Assembly (NCBI GenBank): GCA_017997825.1
Contig: JAGOEH010000067.1
Span: 1 to 16,134 of the forward strand
DNA from: Candidatus Delongbacteria bacterium
GTDB taxonomy: Bacteria; JAGOEH01
Reading direction: 5' to 3'
Length of the DNA: 16,134 bases
Position numbers and translations under genes: made by a program. The notes below the pieces were generated by a model, which saw only the letters and a list, made by a program, of their open reading frames with translations, searched no databases and was not told the DNA's origin. This document shows, one piece after another, positions 7,994 through 15,882 of the stretch (its first letter is position 1; each line of letters opens with the position of its first letter).

Positions 7994-8136
7994 AAATGGA
8001 GATTTCCGGATCCGGTAGTCGACCCGGGCGATTAGGTAACGTTGATGGAAAACCATCCTGAGTTTGATGAAAATTGGCACCGGAGGCAGCCGTCATAAGG
8101 CGGTTCTCATCCGATAGTGACGTAAGGGAATTGGCT
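7994..8136 (+). promoter_or_regulatory. Foldable 5' leader upstream of the TPR gene
   Basis: About 143 bases separate the predicted transcription start from the chosen ATG. Complementary segments are dense. GATGG-AAAA-CCATC is a perfect 5-bp hairpin (8044-8057). CCGGT (8012-8016) pairs with ACCGG (8079-8083), enclosing that hairpin. CGTCA (8091-8095) pairs with TGACG (8118-8122), with an inner CGG/CCG pair (8101-8103, 8111-8113). The last stem ends just before the AAGGGA ribosome site (8124-8129), placing it where it could affect translation. I compared it by eye with the common riboswitch consensus cores and recognised none. The pairings are seen; a regulatory role is inference. Confidence 0.4.
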
Positions 8137-9336
8137 ATGAAACCAATGAAATGCTTTGTTCTGATTCTTTTCTGCTGGGTGACTCTGTATCTTGAGGCTT
8201 ACCCAAAACCGCGGGCAGATCGGGATCCTGATCTGATCCGTTGTTTGGATATCTTGCTGCACGAACGGTTTGACCAGGCCCACCTGCTAATTGACAGTAT
8301 GATCAAACGTTACCCTGATGATCCTGCTCCTTTATTCGTCAAAGGGATGATCTACTGGCGGCGGAGTTATAATATGGAATCGAGCAAGTCAATGGATAAG
8401 GCCTGCCAAAAATACTGGAATCAGACCATTTCAGTCAGTGAGAAACTGATTAAAACCAATGATCGTGATGGATATGCCCATTTTTTTAAGGGCGGAGCCT
8501 ACGGTTACCTGGGTACTCTTTTTATCCGTCAGGATAGTTATGTTAAAGCGGGTTTAAATGCGATCAAGGGCATTAATAACCTGGAAAGTTCCTACCGGAT
8601 GGACTCTTCTTACTGGGATTATTATTACGGGAATGGTCTATACCATGTGGCGGCCGCTAATTCTTCTTCTATCGTTAAGTTTCTGCAAAAGCTGTTGCCT
8701 ATGCCGAGCGGGAATGAAAATTTAGGCGTTGATCACCTTAGGCTTGCCGCCGATAAGGGTAATTTTACTCCGGTTTTAGCCAAGGCGATTCTGGCTTTTA
8801 CGTATACCTATTATCGGGTCAACTATGACAGTGCTTTCTATTATGTACGGCCTCTCATGGTCCAGTATCCGGAAAGCAGCGATTTTATGGTGCTGATGCT
8901 CAACCTCTATTTTCACCAGGCAATGACGACCGGACAGACCGATTGGGCCTCGGCTTTGAAGTGTCTGGATGACTTGGCAATGCAGATGAGCCGACGGGAA
9001 GAGAAACTGGAGGTTTGGTATCGGGACAAATATGCTTTTTTTAAGGGATATTGTCTTTTCAAGCTGGGGCGTTATGCCGAATCGGAATCTCAGTTGCGAC
9101 ACTATCTGTCACAGCATAAAAAGAATCCCTATGAGGGAGCGGCCTGGCTGACGATCGGTGCTATCGAGGATATTCGATTGCATCGGGACAAAGCTAAAAC
9201 GGCTTATCGGAAAGCTGATAAGTGTAAAAATATAGGGAACTTACATCAACTATGCGAACGGTTTTTAACCTCGGCTTATCAAGCGGGTCACGATTTTTAT
9301 CGTGGACTGGAATATAAACTGCCTGAAAAGCCATAA
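8137..9336 (+). CDS. Secreted TPR-like repeat protein of unknown function
   Basis: This 399-aa protein has a Sec-type signal peptide (residues about 1-24, KPMKCFVLILFCWVTLYLEA), with no proper lipobox before either Cys. The mature part is helical and rich in aromatic residues. It has TPR-like units: near 30-70 (DILLHERFDQAHLLIDSMIKRYPDDP), about 210-260 (GNFTPVLAKAILAFTYTYYR...ALVQYPES-like), and a C-terminal pair (KGYCLFKLGRYAESESQLRHYL, then AWLTIGAIEDI). Such proteins usually act as periplasmic scaffolds; no enzyme motif is visible. An in-frame TTG at 8074 would add 21 residues ahead of the signal peptide and has no ribosome site. The ATG at 8137 has AAGGGA 7 bases before it. murA follows after 11 bases. 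Confidence 0.85.
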   Translation: MKPMKCFVLILFCWVTLYLEAYPKPRADRDPDLIRCLDILLHERFDQAHLLIDSMIKRYPDDPAPLFVKGMIYWRRSYNMESSKSMDKACQKYWNQTISVSEKLIKTNDRDGYAHFFKGGAYGYLGTLFIRQDSYVKAGLNAIKGINNLESSYRMDSSYWDYYYGNGLYHVAAANSSSIVKFLQKLLPMPSGNENLGVDHLRLAADKGNFTPVLAKAILAFTYTYYRVNYDSAFYYVRPLMVQYPESSDFMVLMLNLYFHQAMTTGQTDWASALKCLDDLAMQMSRREEKLEVWYRDKYAFFKGYCLFKLGRYAESESQLRHYLSQHKKNPYEGAAWLTIGAIEDIRLHRDKAKTAYRKADKCKNIGNLHQLCERFLTSAYQAGHDFYRGLEYKLPEKP

Positions 9337-9347
9337 GGGAGGCCTGG

Positions 9348-10643
9348 GTGGATTTTTTTGAAATTGAAGGTGGCCGGCGACTGGAGGGGAGGATTGAGGT
9401 CAAGGGGAATAAGAATGAGGCCTTGCCGGTTTTGGCGGCTGTTTTATTAACCCCTCAGGAGGTATCCATCCGCAATCTGCCGGAAATCAAAGATGTTCTA
9501 ACAATGATCGAGATTTTATCAGCGCTTGGGGTAGAGGTTCGTCATCCTGAGCCGAACCATTATCTGTTTCGGGCCGAGCGGCTTCAGAGTTGCCGGATTC
9601 CGATGGAATTGGGAGAACGGATCCGGGGATCTTTGATTTTTGCGGGTGCCTTGTTGGCCCGATGCGGTGAGGCCTGGATACCGATTCCAGGGGGTGACAA
9701 GATCGGTCGGCGCCGGATTGATACTCATCTAATGGCTTTGCAGGGACTTGGTGCGGAACTGATGGAGACTGAAGATGATTATTTGCATTTTAAGATGAAA
9801 TCAGCTCCCGGATTGTCTTCGATCCGCCATCTTTTTTTAGATGAAGCCAGTGTAACAGCCACTGAAAACGCCCTGATTTGCGCGGCCGGTCTTCCCGGTT
9901 TAACGACGATTTATAATGCGGCGTGCGAACCTCATGTCCAGAATCTGGCCCGATGCCTCCAAACGATGGGGGCCGACATCGACGGGATCGGCACCAACCG
10001 GTTGATCATAAACGGAGAATCGACGCTGCATGGCGCCGAACACCGGATCGGTCCGGATCATATCGAAATCGGCAGCTTTATTGCCCTGGCGGCGGCGACG
10101 CACAGTAGTCTGGAAATCCACCCGGTCGATATGACCCATCTGGGTAAAATTCTACAGGTTTTTCGGCGGATGGGTGTACAGGCAGAGGCTAAGGGGGATT
10201 GTCTTCACGTCGATGCCTCTCAGGATCTGCGGATTCGAAGCGATTTTGGGGGAGCTATTCCCGTGATCGATGATGGTCCGTGGCCCCAATTCCCGGCCGA
10301 TCTGACCAGTATGATGGTGGTTTTGGCAACGCAATGTCATGGAACCGCCCTGATCTTCGAAAAGATGTTCGAGAGCCGGCTGTTTTTTGTGGATAAACTG
10401 ATCGCCATGGGAGCTGGGATCGTCCTGTGTGATCCCCACCGAGCAGTCATCCATGGCCCAACCCCGCTCCATGCCACCACCTTGACCTCGCCCGATATCC
10501 GGGCCGGTATGGCGTTGCTGATTGCCGCACTGGCCGCCAAAGGAACCAGCACCATGTTCAACATTATCCAGATCGAACGCGGATATGAAGAGATCGAACA
10601 TCGATTGGCTCAAGTCGGGGCAGGAATCGTTCGGCGATCCTAA
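9348..10643 (+). CDS. murA: UDP-N-acetylglucosamine 1-carboxyvinyltransferase (MurA), Asp-type
   Basis: This 431-aa enzyme performs the first committed step of peptidoglycan synthesis: transfer of enolpyruvate from PEP to UDP-GlcNAc in the cytoplasm. K22-N23 (KGNKNEALP) match E. coli K22/N23. The IRGS segment retains the R91-equivalent. D318 in FPAD matches catalytic D305. DIRAG and ERGYE retain the R371 and R397 equivalents. The active-site loop reads PGGDKIGRRRIDTH, so Asp117 stands where most enzymes have Cys115; R122 matches R120. Family knowledge: Asp at this position (Mycobacterium, Chlamydia) keeps activity but prevents fosfomycin alkylation. The GRRRID form (no Pro after Arg) suggests a divergent MurA clade. 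The start codon is GTG, with AAGGGAGG 5 bases upstream overlapping the previous stop. Confidence 0.94.
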   Translation: MDFFEIEGGRRLEGRIEVKGNKNEALPVLAAVLLTPQEVSIRNLPEIKDVLTMIEILSALGVEVRHPEPNHYLFRAERLQSCRIPMELGERIRGSLIFAGALLARCGEAWIPIPGGDKIGRRRIDTHLMALQGLGAELMETEDDYLHFKMKSAPGLSSIRHLFLDEASVTATENALICAAGLPGLTTIYNAACEPHVQNLARCLQTMGADIDGIGTNRLIINGESTLHGAEHRIGPDHIEIGSFIALAAATHSSLEIHPVDMTHLGKILQVFRRMGVQAEAKGDCLHVDASQDLRIRSDFGGAIPVIDDGPWPQFPADLTSMMVVLATQCHGTALIFEKMFESRLFFVDKLIAMGAGIVLCDPHRAVIHGPTPLHATTLTSPDIRAGMALLIAALAAKGTSTMFNIIQIERGYEEIEHRLAQVGAGIVRRS

Positions 10644-10657
10644 CGCCAAAGCTCCTT

Positions 10658-11506
10658 ATGCGGATCCTTAATCGCTATTATCGTTTTGATCTCTACCTGC
10701 TGGTATACAATCTCCTGATCGGCCTGCTTCTGATCTGGGCCGGTTTTCAATCCGCTCACTGGTGGTTGCCTGCCGCTCTTCATTTCCTATTTATTCCCAT
10801 TCAGTCCATTCTGATTTCCCGTTACGGCCGCCATCATTTTCTGGTCGATTGGTTCCGACTGACCTATCCCATCTGGTGTACCAGTTTTTATTATCAGGAA
10901 TTAAATCATTATATTTATTTAATCGGATCCCGGTCCCTGGATAGTGTTTTAGCGAGGTTAGATGAAACCATCTTTGGATTCCCGATCAGTTTGAATCTGG
11001 CGATCGGCTCCCCGTTGTGGTTGAATGAATGGTTCCACCTGTGCTATTTCGCTTATTATTTCCTGATTATCGGATCCCCATTTTTATATCTCCTCCGAAA
11101 TCGCAAAGATGTATTGATCCGTTTCATGAACAGTCTGACCGGAGCTTTCTATTTTTCCTATTTGTTGTTTATTCTATTACCGGCTGAAGGACCCCGGAAT
11201 TATTATTTTTCGGATGGAATGACCCGTTTGGACGGCTACTTTTTTACTGTTCTGGCCCAGAATCTGGTTTATTCAGGTGGACTGAAGGGGGGGGCTCTTC
11301 CCAGTACGCACTGCCTGATCGCCGTGATCTGCTGGTACTATATGTACCAATTTAACCGCAAACTGGGCTATGGGCTTCTGATTCCCGTGATATCGCTGAT
11401 CATTGGAACAGTCTGGTGCCGTTTCCATTTTGCGGTCGATTCGATACTGGGCATTTTAATTGCTGTAGTCTGTCTGGTTTATGAGGAGCGGCGATCCCGA
11501 ACCTGA
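10658..11506 (+). CDS. PAP2-family integral membrane phosphatase/transferase
   Basis: This 282-aa protein has about six membrane segments. The three PAP2 elements are visible. PAEGPR (175-180) gives the first Arg (R180). LPSTHC contains PSxH (P215-H218). CRFHFAVD (254-261) is the third motif, with R255, nucleophile-type H257 and D261; the usual leading Ser is Cys254. The motif context (GGALPSTH, LDETIFG near 101-107) resembles the inositol-phosphorylceramide-synthase-like branch (PAP2_3) rather than classic BacA-independent pyrophosphatases. Likely substrates are a phospholipid or polyprenyl phosphate in the envelope. Its position 14 bases after murA is compatible with a role in lipid-carrier recycling, but that is only inference. 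The ribosome site is weak. The stop codon abuts the hydA stop. Confidence 0.87.
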   Translation: MRILNRYYRFDLYLLVYNLLIGLLLIWAGFQSAHWWLPAALHFLFIPIQSILISRYGRHHFLVDWFRLTYPIWCTSFYYQELNHYIYLIGSRSLDSVLARLDETIFGFPISLNLAIGSPLWLNEWFHLCYFAYYFLIIGSPFLYLLRNRKDVLIRFMNSLTGAFYFSYLLFILLPAEGPRNYYFSDGMTRLDGYFFTVLAQNLVYSGGLKGGALPSTHCLIAVICWYYMYQFNRKLGYGLLIPVISLIIGTVWCRFHFAVDSILGILIAVVCLVYEERRSRT

Positions 11507-13249
11507 TCAAATCCCACTGGGTTTGCGCGGTTGATAATGAGTATGGAGAAAGATATGGGATTTTGGGCCGAGGGGTTCCCCCAGGAACTCGCGGTACAGT
11601 TGCTGGATGGATGGATTCTCGTGAGCTTTGCGGATGGGTTTGCCGCGATCTTCTTGATAAATGGCTGAAATCCGGTGTTTAATCGTTTCAGTCGTGGTGT
11701 TATAGGGTTGCCCGCCCCCGCCGACACATCCCCCCGGACAGGCCATCACTTCCACAAAGTGATAAAAGGCTTGATTGGCTTTTATCGCGTCCAGAAGTTT
11801 TCGGGCATTCTTGATGCCATGAACGACTGCTACGCGCAATTCTTTATTCCCGACAAATACTGAGCCTTCCTTTATTCCATCATAGCCTCGGAGCAACTGA
11901 TACTCGATGGTTTTCAATTCCTGGTTTGATATGATATCGGCCACAGTCCGCAGGGCGGCTTCCATCATACCCCCGGTTACTCCGAACTCCACGCCGGCGC
12001 CGGATGTGATACCGAGCGGTGCATCAAAATCGGAATTGGGAAGACTCGGCAGGTTGATGCCGTAGTTTTTCAGGATGCGGGCCAGTTCGCGGGTAGTCAT
12101 GACGGCGTCGACCTCTTTGATACCATTTTCCAACCGCATTTCCGGGCGTTCGATTTCAAATTTCTTGGCCGAGCAAGGCATGATCGATACATTGAATATT
12201 TTTTGGGGATCCAGGTTCATTTTTTGCGCAATATAGGTTTTGGTGATGATGCCGGTCAACTGCTGAGGAGATTTGCAGGAGGACATATTGGGGATGAATT
12301 CCGGATAGAAGTGTTCCATGAACTTGATCCAGCCCGGCGAACAGGAGGTAAACATGGGGAATGGGCCGTCGTGTTGAATCCGTTCGATCAGTTCATGTCC
12401 CTCCTCCATGACGGCCAGATCGGCGCCGAAAACGGTATCGAAGACCAGATTGAATCCCAAACGCTTTAAGGCCGTGACCAGTTTCCCGGTTACCAGGGTT
12501 CCGGGGGGCATCCCAAATTCTTCGCCGATGGAAGCACGGATAGCCGGGGCCACCTGAACGGTGCAGAATAATTCGGGATTATCGAGGGCGGAACGGACCG
12601 TCTTGGTATAGCTTTGGTCCACGATGGCGGCAGTCGGACAGGCCAGCAAGCATTGACCGCACAGGATGCATACGGTGTCGCTCAGGGGCTGGTTAAAGGC
12701 CGGCAGGACAATGGTGTTGAATCCACGGTTGGTAAAATCCAGGGCATGAATACTTTGTACCTCTTTGCAGACTTTAACGCATTTTCCGCATAAAATACAC
12801 ATATCGGGCTGTCGCTTGATGGCTGAGGTGGAGGAATCGATCGGATTGTGACGTTTTTCACCGGTCCAGCGCCATTCCCGGATACCATATTCTTCGGCGA
12901 CTTTCTGGAGCTGACAGTTTCCGTTACGGACACAGATCAGACAGTCCTGGGGATGGTTGGCCAGTAACAGTTCGATGATGGTTTTTCGAGATCGATAAAC
13001 CTTCGGGGTGTGGGTGAAGACTTCAATACCGTTGTACGCGGGAAACGCGCAGGCCGGTGCCAGGGCGGTATTGCCCTTCACTTCGACGGAGCAGATCCGG
13101 CATGCCCCGCTGACACTCAGACGGGGATCATAACAGAGAGTGGGTATCTTAATGCCGATGATCTCCGCGGCTTGCAAAATCGTGCTGCCCTCCGGAACCA
13201 TGGCTTCAATCCCATCGATTTTGACCTTGATCAGTTTGGTATCATGCAT
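11507..13249 (-). CDS. hydA: [FeFe]-hydrogenase catalytic subunit HydA (NAD-linked, multimeric type)
   Basis: This 580-aa cytoplasmic subunit makes or consumes H2. Cofactor motifs in order: plant-type [2Fe-2S] (C39, C50, C53, C67), the His-Cys3 [4Fe-4S] (H99, C103, C106, C112), two [4Fe-4S] motifs (C151, C154, C157, C161 and C194, C197, C200, C204), then the H-cluster domain. L2 is MPCSAKKFE (C359) and L3 is EVMACPGGCVGGGGQP (C504, C508). L1 is TSCSPGW (301-307), not TSCCPGW: Ser304 falls at the C. pasteurianum CpI Cys300 position. Proton-path residues E283, E286 and S323 match CpI E279, E282 and S319. The frame is open to 13405, but the ATG at 13249 has AAGGAGA upstream and begins the 2Fe-2S domain properly. 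It is the last gene of hydCBA and closes against the PAP2 stop. Confidence 0.95.
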   Translation of the reverse strand: MHDTKLIKVKIDGIEAMVPEGSTILQAAEIIGIKIPTLCYDPRLSVSGACRICSVEVKGNTALAPACAFPAYNGIEVFTHTPKVYRSRKTIIELLLANHPQDCLICVRNGNCQLQKVAEEYGIREWRWTGEKRHNPIDSSTSAIKRQPDMCILCGKCVKVCKEVQSIHALDFTNRGFNTIVLPAFNQPLSDTVCILCGQCLLACPTAAIVDQSYTKTVRSALDNPELFCTVQVAPAIRASIGEEFGMPPGTLVTGKLVTALKRLGFNLVFDTVFGADLAVMEEGHELIERIQHDGPFPMFTSCSPGWIKFMEHFYPEFIPNMSSCKSPQQLTGIITKTYIAQKMNLDPQKIFNVSIMPCSAKKFEIERPEMRLENGIKEVDAVMTTRELARILKNYGINLPSLPNSDFDAPLGITSGAGVEFGVTGGMMEAALRTVADIISNQELKTIEYQLLRGYDGIKEGSVFVGNKELRVAVVHGIKNARKLLDAIKANQAFYHFVEVMACPGGCVGGGGQPYNTTTETIKHRISAIYQEDRGKPIRKAHENPSIQQLYREFLGEPLGPKSHIFLHTHYQPRKPSGI

Positions 13250-13263
13250 GGTGGAATCTCCTT

Positions 13264-15192
13264 CTAGCCTCGGGCGATGCATTTCCATGGGCATTTGCGA
13301 TAGCATTCGCCGCATTTTATGCAGGTCTGCTGATTGATGACATGAATCTGTTTCCGGTCTCCACTGATGGCCTGAACGGGGCAGACGCGGGCACAGAGCG
13401 TACAACCGTGGCAGGTCGGCAGAATATGATAGGTGATGAAGTTTTTACAGGCCCCAGCCGGACAGCGTTTATCACGGATATGAGCGATATATTCATCCCG
13501 ATAGTATTTAAGCGTACTGAGGATCGGATTGGGAGCCGACATGCCAAGACCGCAGGCCGAGGTCAGACGTGCGACACCGGCCAGGGTTTCCAGGCGATCC
13601 AGGTCCTGCATCTCGCCATGCCCGGTGGTGATTCGTTCCAGGATTTCCAGCATTCGTTTGGTGCCTTCGCGGCATGGAATGCATTTACCGCACGATTCAT
13701 GCTGGGTAAAATTCAAAAAATACTTGGCAAATGAGACCATACAGGTATCTTCATCTAGAACGACCAACCCCCCGGATCCCATAATGGCCCCGATTCCTTT
13801 CAGTGATTCATAGTCGACAGGCAGATCAAGATAGTCAGCCGTGATGCATCCCCCGCCGGGACCACCAATCTGAACCGCTTTGAACTTTTTATCGTTGGGT
13901 ATGCCTCCCCCGATATCATAAACGATTTCACGAATCGTAATTCCCATGGGAACCTCGACCAGCCCGGTATGACGAACTTTACCGGTCAGGGCAAAGATCT
14001 TGGTTCCCCGGCTGGTGCCGCTGCCGACTTCTGCATACCATTCGGCCGAGTGTTGAAAGATGAGGGGGACATTGGCAAAGGTCTCCACATTATTGACATT
14101 GGTTGGGCATCCAAACAGACCTTTCTCGGCTGGAAAGGGCGGTTTGACTGACGGCATGCCCCGTTTTCCCTCGATCGAGGCGATCATGGCGGTTTCTTCA
14201 CCGCAGACAAAGGCTCCGGCTCCCTGCACGATCTCCAGGTCAAACTCAAAGGAGGAACCCAGGATCGACGATCCCAGAATACCGGTCTCCCGCGCTTGTT
14301 GAATGGCGATCACGATTCGGCTGACCGCTAGAGGATATTCCGCCCGAACATAGATAAAACCATGGTGAGCTGAAATAGCATAAGCCGCAATGACCATACC
14401 CTCAATCAGACGATGGGGGTCGGCTTCCAAAATGCTCCGGTCCATGAAAGCTCCGGGATCTCCCTCATCGGCATTGCAAATGATATAGCGGGTCGGTCCT
14501 TGATTGGCTCGTGTGATGGCCCATTTTTGTGCGGTCGGAAATCCCCCCCCGCCACGACCTCGTAATCCGGCTTTTCGGACCTCTTCAATCACCTCGTCCG
14601 GGGTCATTTCAAACAAGGCCTTTTTCAATCCACGGTAGGTTCCTCCGGCAACCGCTTCATTGATGTTCTCCGGGTTGATCAAGCCGGAATTGCTGAGGAC
14701 CCGGCGCATCTGTTTGGCATAAAAAGGGATCTTGTCCGCTTCTTCATAGGTTTGCTCAAAAAGCAATTCGGGAATAACCTGATGATTGATGATGGTTTTT
14801 TCCACAATCTCGACAATATGTTCCGGTTGTACCCGACAATAGAAAATATTCCCCGGGATAATCTCCACCAGCGGACCCATTTCACAGAACCCGCGGCATC
14901 CGGTCTCCACTATGGCCACCTGATGGCTTATTCCCTTCTCCGCCAGCGTTTGTTCCATTAGTTTCTTCAGACTGGGTTCTCCCGAGGTCTGGCATCCGGT
15001 GCCTTTACAAAGCAAAACCGTCACCGGTCGGCTTTCGGAGCGGCGAAGGTAGATTTGATCCAGCTTTTGAATGATCGATTGCTGGTCGGTGGTGAGTTCG
15101 GTTAACCCCAGCTTATGATAGACATAATCCTTACATGCCAGCCCGGGTTGATCCAGATTGGTTTGGCTGCAGCTTGTCGGCATTGGATTCAT
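13264..15192 (-). CDS. hydB: NADH-binding flavoprotein subunit HydB of the [FeFe]-hydrogenase (NuoF/HndC-like)
   Basis: This is a 642-aa diaphorase subunit that oxidises or reduces NAD(H) at FMN and is the expected bifurcation centre in HydABC enzymes. The N-terminal thioredoxin-like [2Fe-2S] domain has C62, C67, C99 and C103. The NuoF core has the glycine-rich FMN/NAD motif GRGGGGFPT (212-220), NADEGDPGAF and GAGAFVCGEETA (324-335). A [4Fe-4S] site is formed by C501, C504, C507 and C547. The C-terminal extension has two ferredoxin motifs (C594, C597, C600, C604 and C624, C627, C630, C634) plus an extra pair in CPAGAC (C577, C582), all typical of HydB/HndC and absent from NuoF. ATG overlaps the hydC stop by 4 bases. 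Residues 1-25 are variable, and Met4 is a possible alternative start. Confidence 0.95.
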   Translation of the reverse strand: MNPMPTSCSQTNLDQPGLACKDYVYHKLGLTELTTDQQSIIQKLDQIYLRRSESRPVTVLLCKGTGCQTSGEPSLKKLMEQTLAEKGISHQVAIVETGCRGFCEMGPLVEIIPGNIFYCRVQPEHIVEIVEKTIINHQVIPELLFEQTYEEADKIPFYAKQMRRVLSNSGLINPENINEAVAGGTYRGLKKALFEMTPDEVIEEVRKAGLRGRGGGGFPTAQKWAITRANQGPTRYIICNADEGDPGAFMDRSILEADPHRLIEGMVIAAYAISAHHGFIYVRAEYPLAVSRIVIAIQQARETGILGSSILGSSFEFDLEIVQGAGAFVCGEETAMIASIEGKRGMPSVKPPFPAEKGLFGCPTNVNNVETFANVPLIFQHSAEWYAEVGSGTSRGTKIFALTGKVRHTGLVEVPMGITIREIVYDIGGGIPNDKKFKAVQIGGPGGGCITADYLDLPVDYESLKGIGAIMGSGGLVVLDEDTCMVSFAKYFLNFTQHESCGKCIPCREGTKRMLEILERITTGHGEMQDLDRLETLAGVARLTSACGLGMSAPNPILSTLKYYRDEYIAHIRDKRCPAGACKNFITYHILPTCHGCTLCARVCPVQAISGDRKQIHVINQQTCIKCGECYRKCPWKCIARG

Positions 15193-15677
15193 CGTTCACC
15201 TGCCTTGATGGAATTGATCAATTCATTAAGCCGATCGGATGTGACGCGGCCATGAATCTCTTCGTTTATTACCAGTGCCGGAGCTAAACCGCATGCCCCG
15301 ATGCAATTGACAGTCTGTAAGGTAAATAACCCATCTGAGGTTGTTTCTCCGTTCTTGATGCCCAACAATCCTTCCAATTCCTCAATCAGGGCAGGCGCTC
15401 CCTTGACATGACAGGCTGTCCCGTTGCAGACTTGTACCACATATTTTCCCAAAGGTGTCAGTCTAAATTGAGAGTAGAAGGTCGCGATTCCGTAAATCTT
15501 TGCCCTCGGAACTCGCAATTTGACGGAAACCAGATTCAATACCGCTTCAGGCAAATACCCATAGATTTCCTGAACCTTCTGTAATACCATAATCAGATGA
15601 TTGGATTTAAGGTGCGGGTTCTCCTCAAAATAGGTCTCGATGAGTCCACTATCAACACGAATCTCCTCAGGCTTCAT
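15189..15677 (-). CDS. hydC: [2Fe-2S] subunit HydC of the [FeFe]-hydrogenase (NuoE/HndA-like)
   Basis: This 162-aa thioredoxin-fold subunit carries one [2Fe-2S] cluster and relays electrons next to the flavin subunit. The ligands are C84 and C89 (CNGTAC) and C125 and C129 (CIGAC), the standard NuoE spacing of C-x4-C and C-x3-C. The N-terminal helical part (VLQKVQEIYGYLPEAVLNLV...YGIATFYSQF) is the usual NuoE opening. The length matches the family. ATG at 15677 has AAGGAG upstream. It is the first gene of the hydCBA operon; its TGA overlaps the hydB ATG. Confidence 0.95.
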   Translation of the reverse strand: MKPEEIRVDSGLIETYFEENPHLKSNHLIMVLQKVQEIYGYLPEAVLNLVSVKLRVPRAKIYGIATFYSQFRLTPLGKYVVQVCNGTACHVKGAPALIEELEGLLGIKNGETTSDGLFTLQTVNCIGACGLAPALVINEEIHGRVTSDRLNELINSIKAGER

Positions 15678-15867
15678 TCGCGTCTCCTTGCTAAGAGATT
15701 TTATCGGAATACGATTCTATAATTCGATGCGGGTTGTTTTTTTTGGTAATTTTCAGATCAAACCCCTTCAGCCGGTTTTAATGATGTAATATCCCCCCCC
15801 CTGCATCCAAAAACAGTTGCTTACCATTAGCGAGGATTTCACGTTCATTGCGGCTTCACCAATCGGA
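15678..15867 (-). promoter_or_regulatory. Upstream region of hydCBA
   Basis: These 190 bases separate hydC from the small gene to its right and should contain the hydrogenase promoter. On the minus strand they are AT-rich near hydC, with -10-like words (TATAGA, TAAAAT) but no matching -35 at proper spacing, so I do not assign a promoter. A run of nine C (15793-15801; G9 on the transcribed-direction strand) and a run of eight T (15737-15744) are present. No Rex-like or FNR-like palindrome was recognised. Confidence 0.4.
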
Positions 15868-15882
15868 TCAGGCCGTCTGATC
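15866..15882. terminator. Short hairpin at the end of the 83-aa gene
   Basis: GATCAG (15866-15871) and CTGATC (15877-15882) form a perfect 6-bp stem with a 5-base loop, overlapping the stop codon of the small minus-strand gene. There is no T-run after it on the minus strand, so it is not a standard intrinsic terminator; it may attenuate or protect the 3' end, or be chance in a GATC-rich genome. Confidence 0.2.

Noticed and set aside
8008-8030. Cloning polylinker (BamHI, SalI and SmaI sites side by side)
   Set aside because: The order and spacing do not match a common vector polylinker, the flanks are native-looking, and GGATCC is frequent throughout this GATC-rich window.
8076-8113. tRNA T-arm or SRP-RNA-like words (GGTTCTCATCC; CCGGAGGCAGCC)
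   Set aside because: The T-loop lacks the conserved purine and A58, no acceptor or anticodon stem can be drawn, and the SRP GGAA/GGAAGCAGCC core is incomplete.
8074-8136. TTG at 8074 as the start of the TPR protein
   Set aside because: It has no ribosome site, would bury the signal peptide behind 21 polar residues, and lies inside the foldable leader.
13250-13405. Upstream in-frame extension of hydA
   Set aside because: The extra 52 residues are an out-of-frame reading of the hydB C-terminal Cys region; the ATG at 13249 has a good ribosome site.
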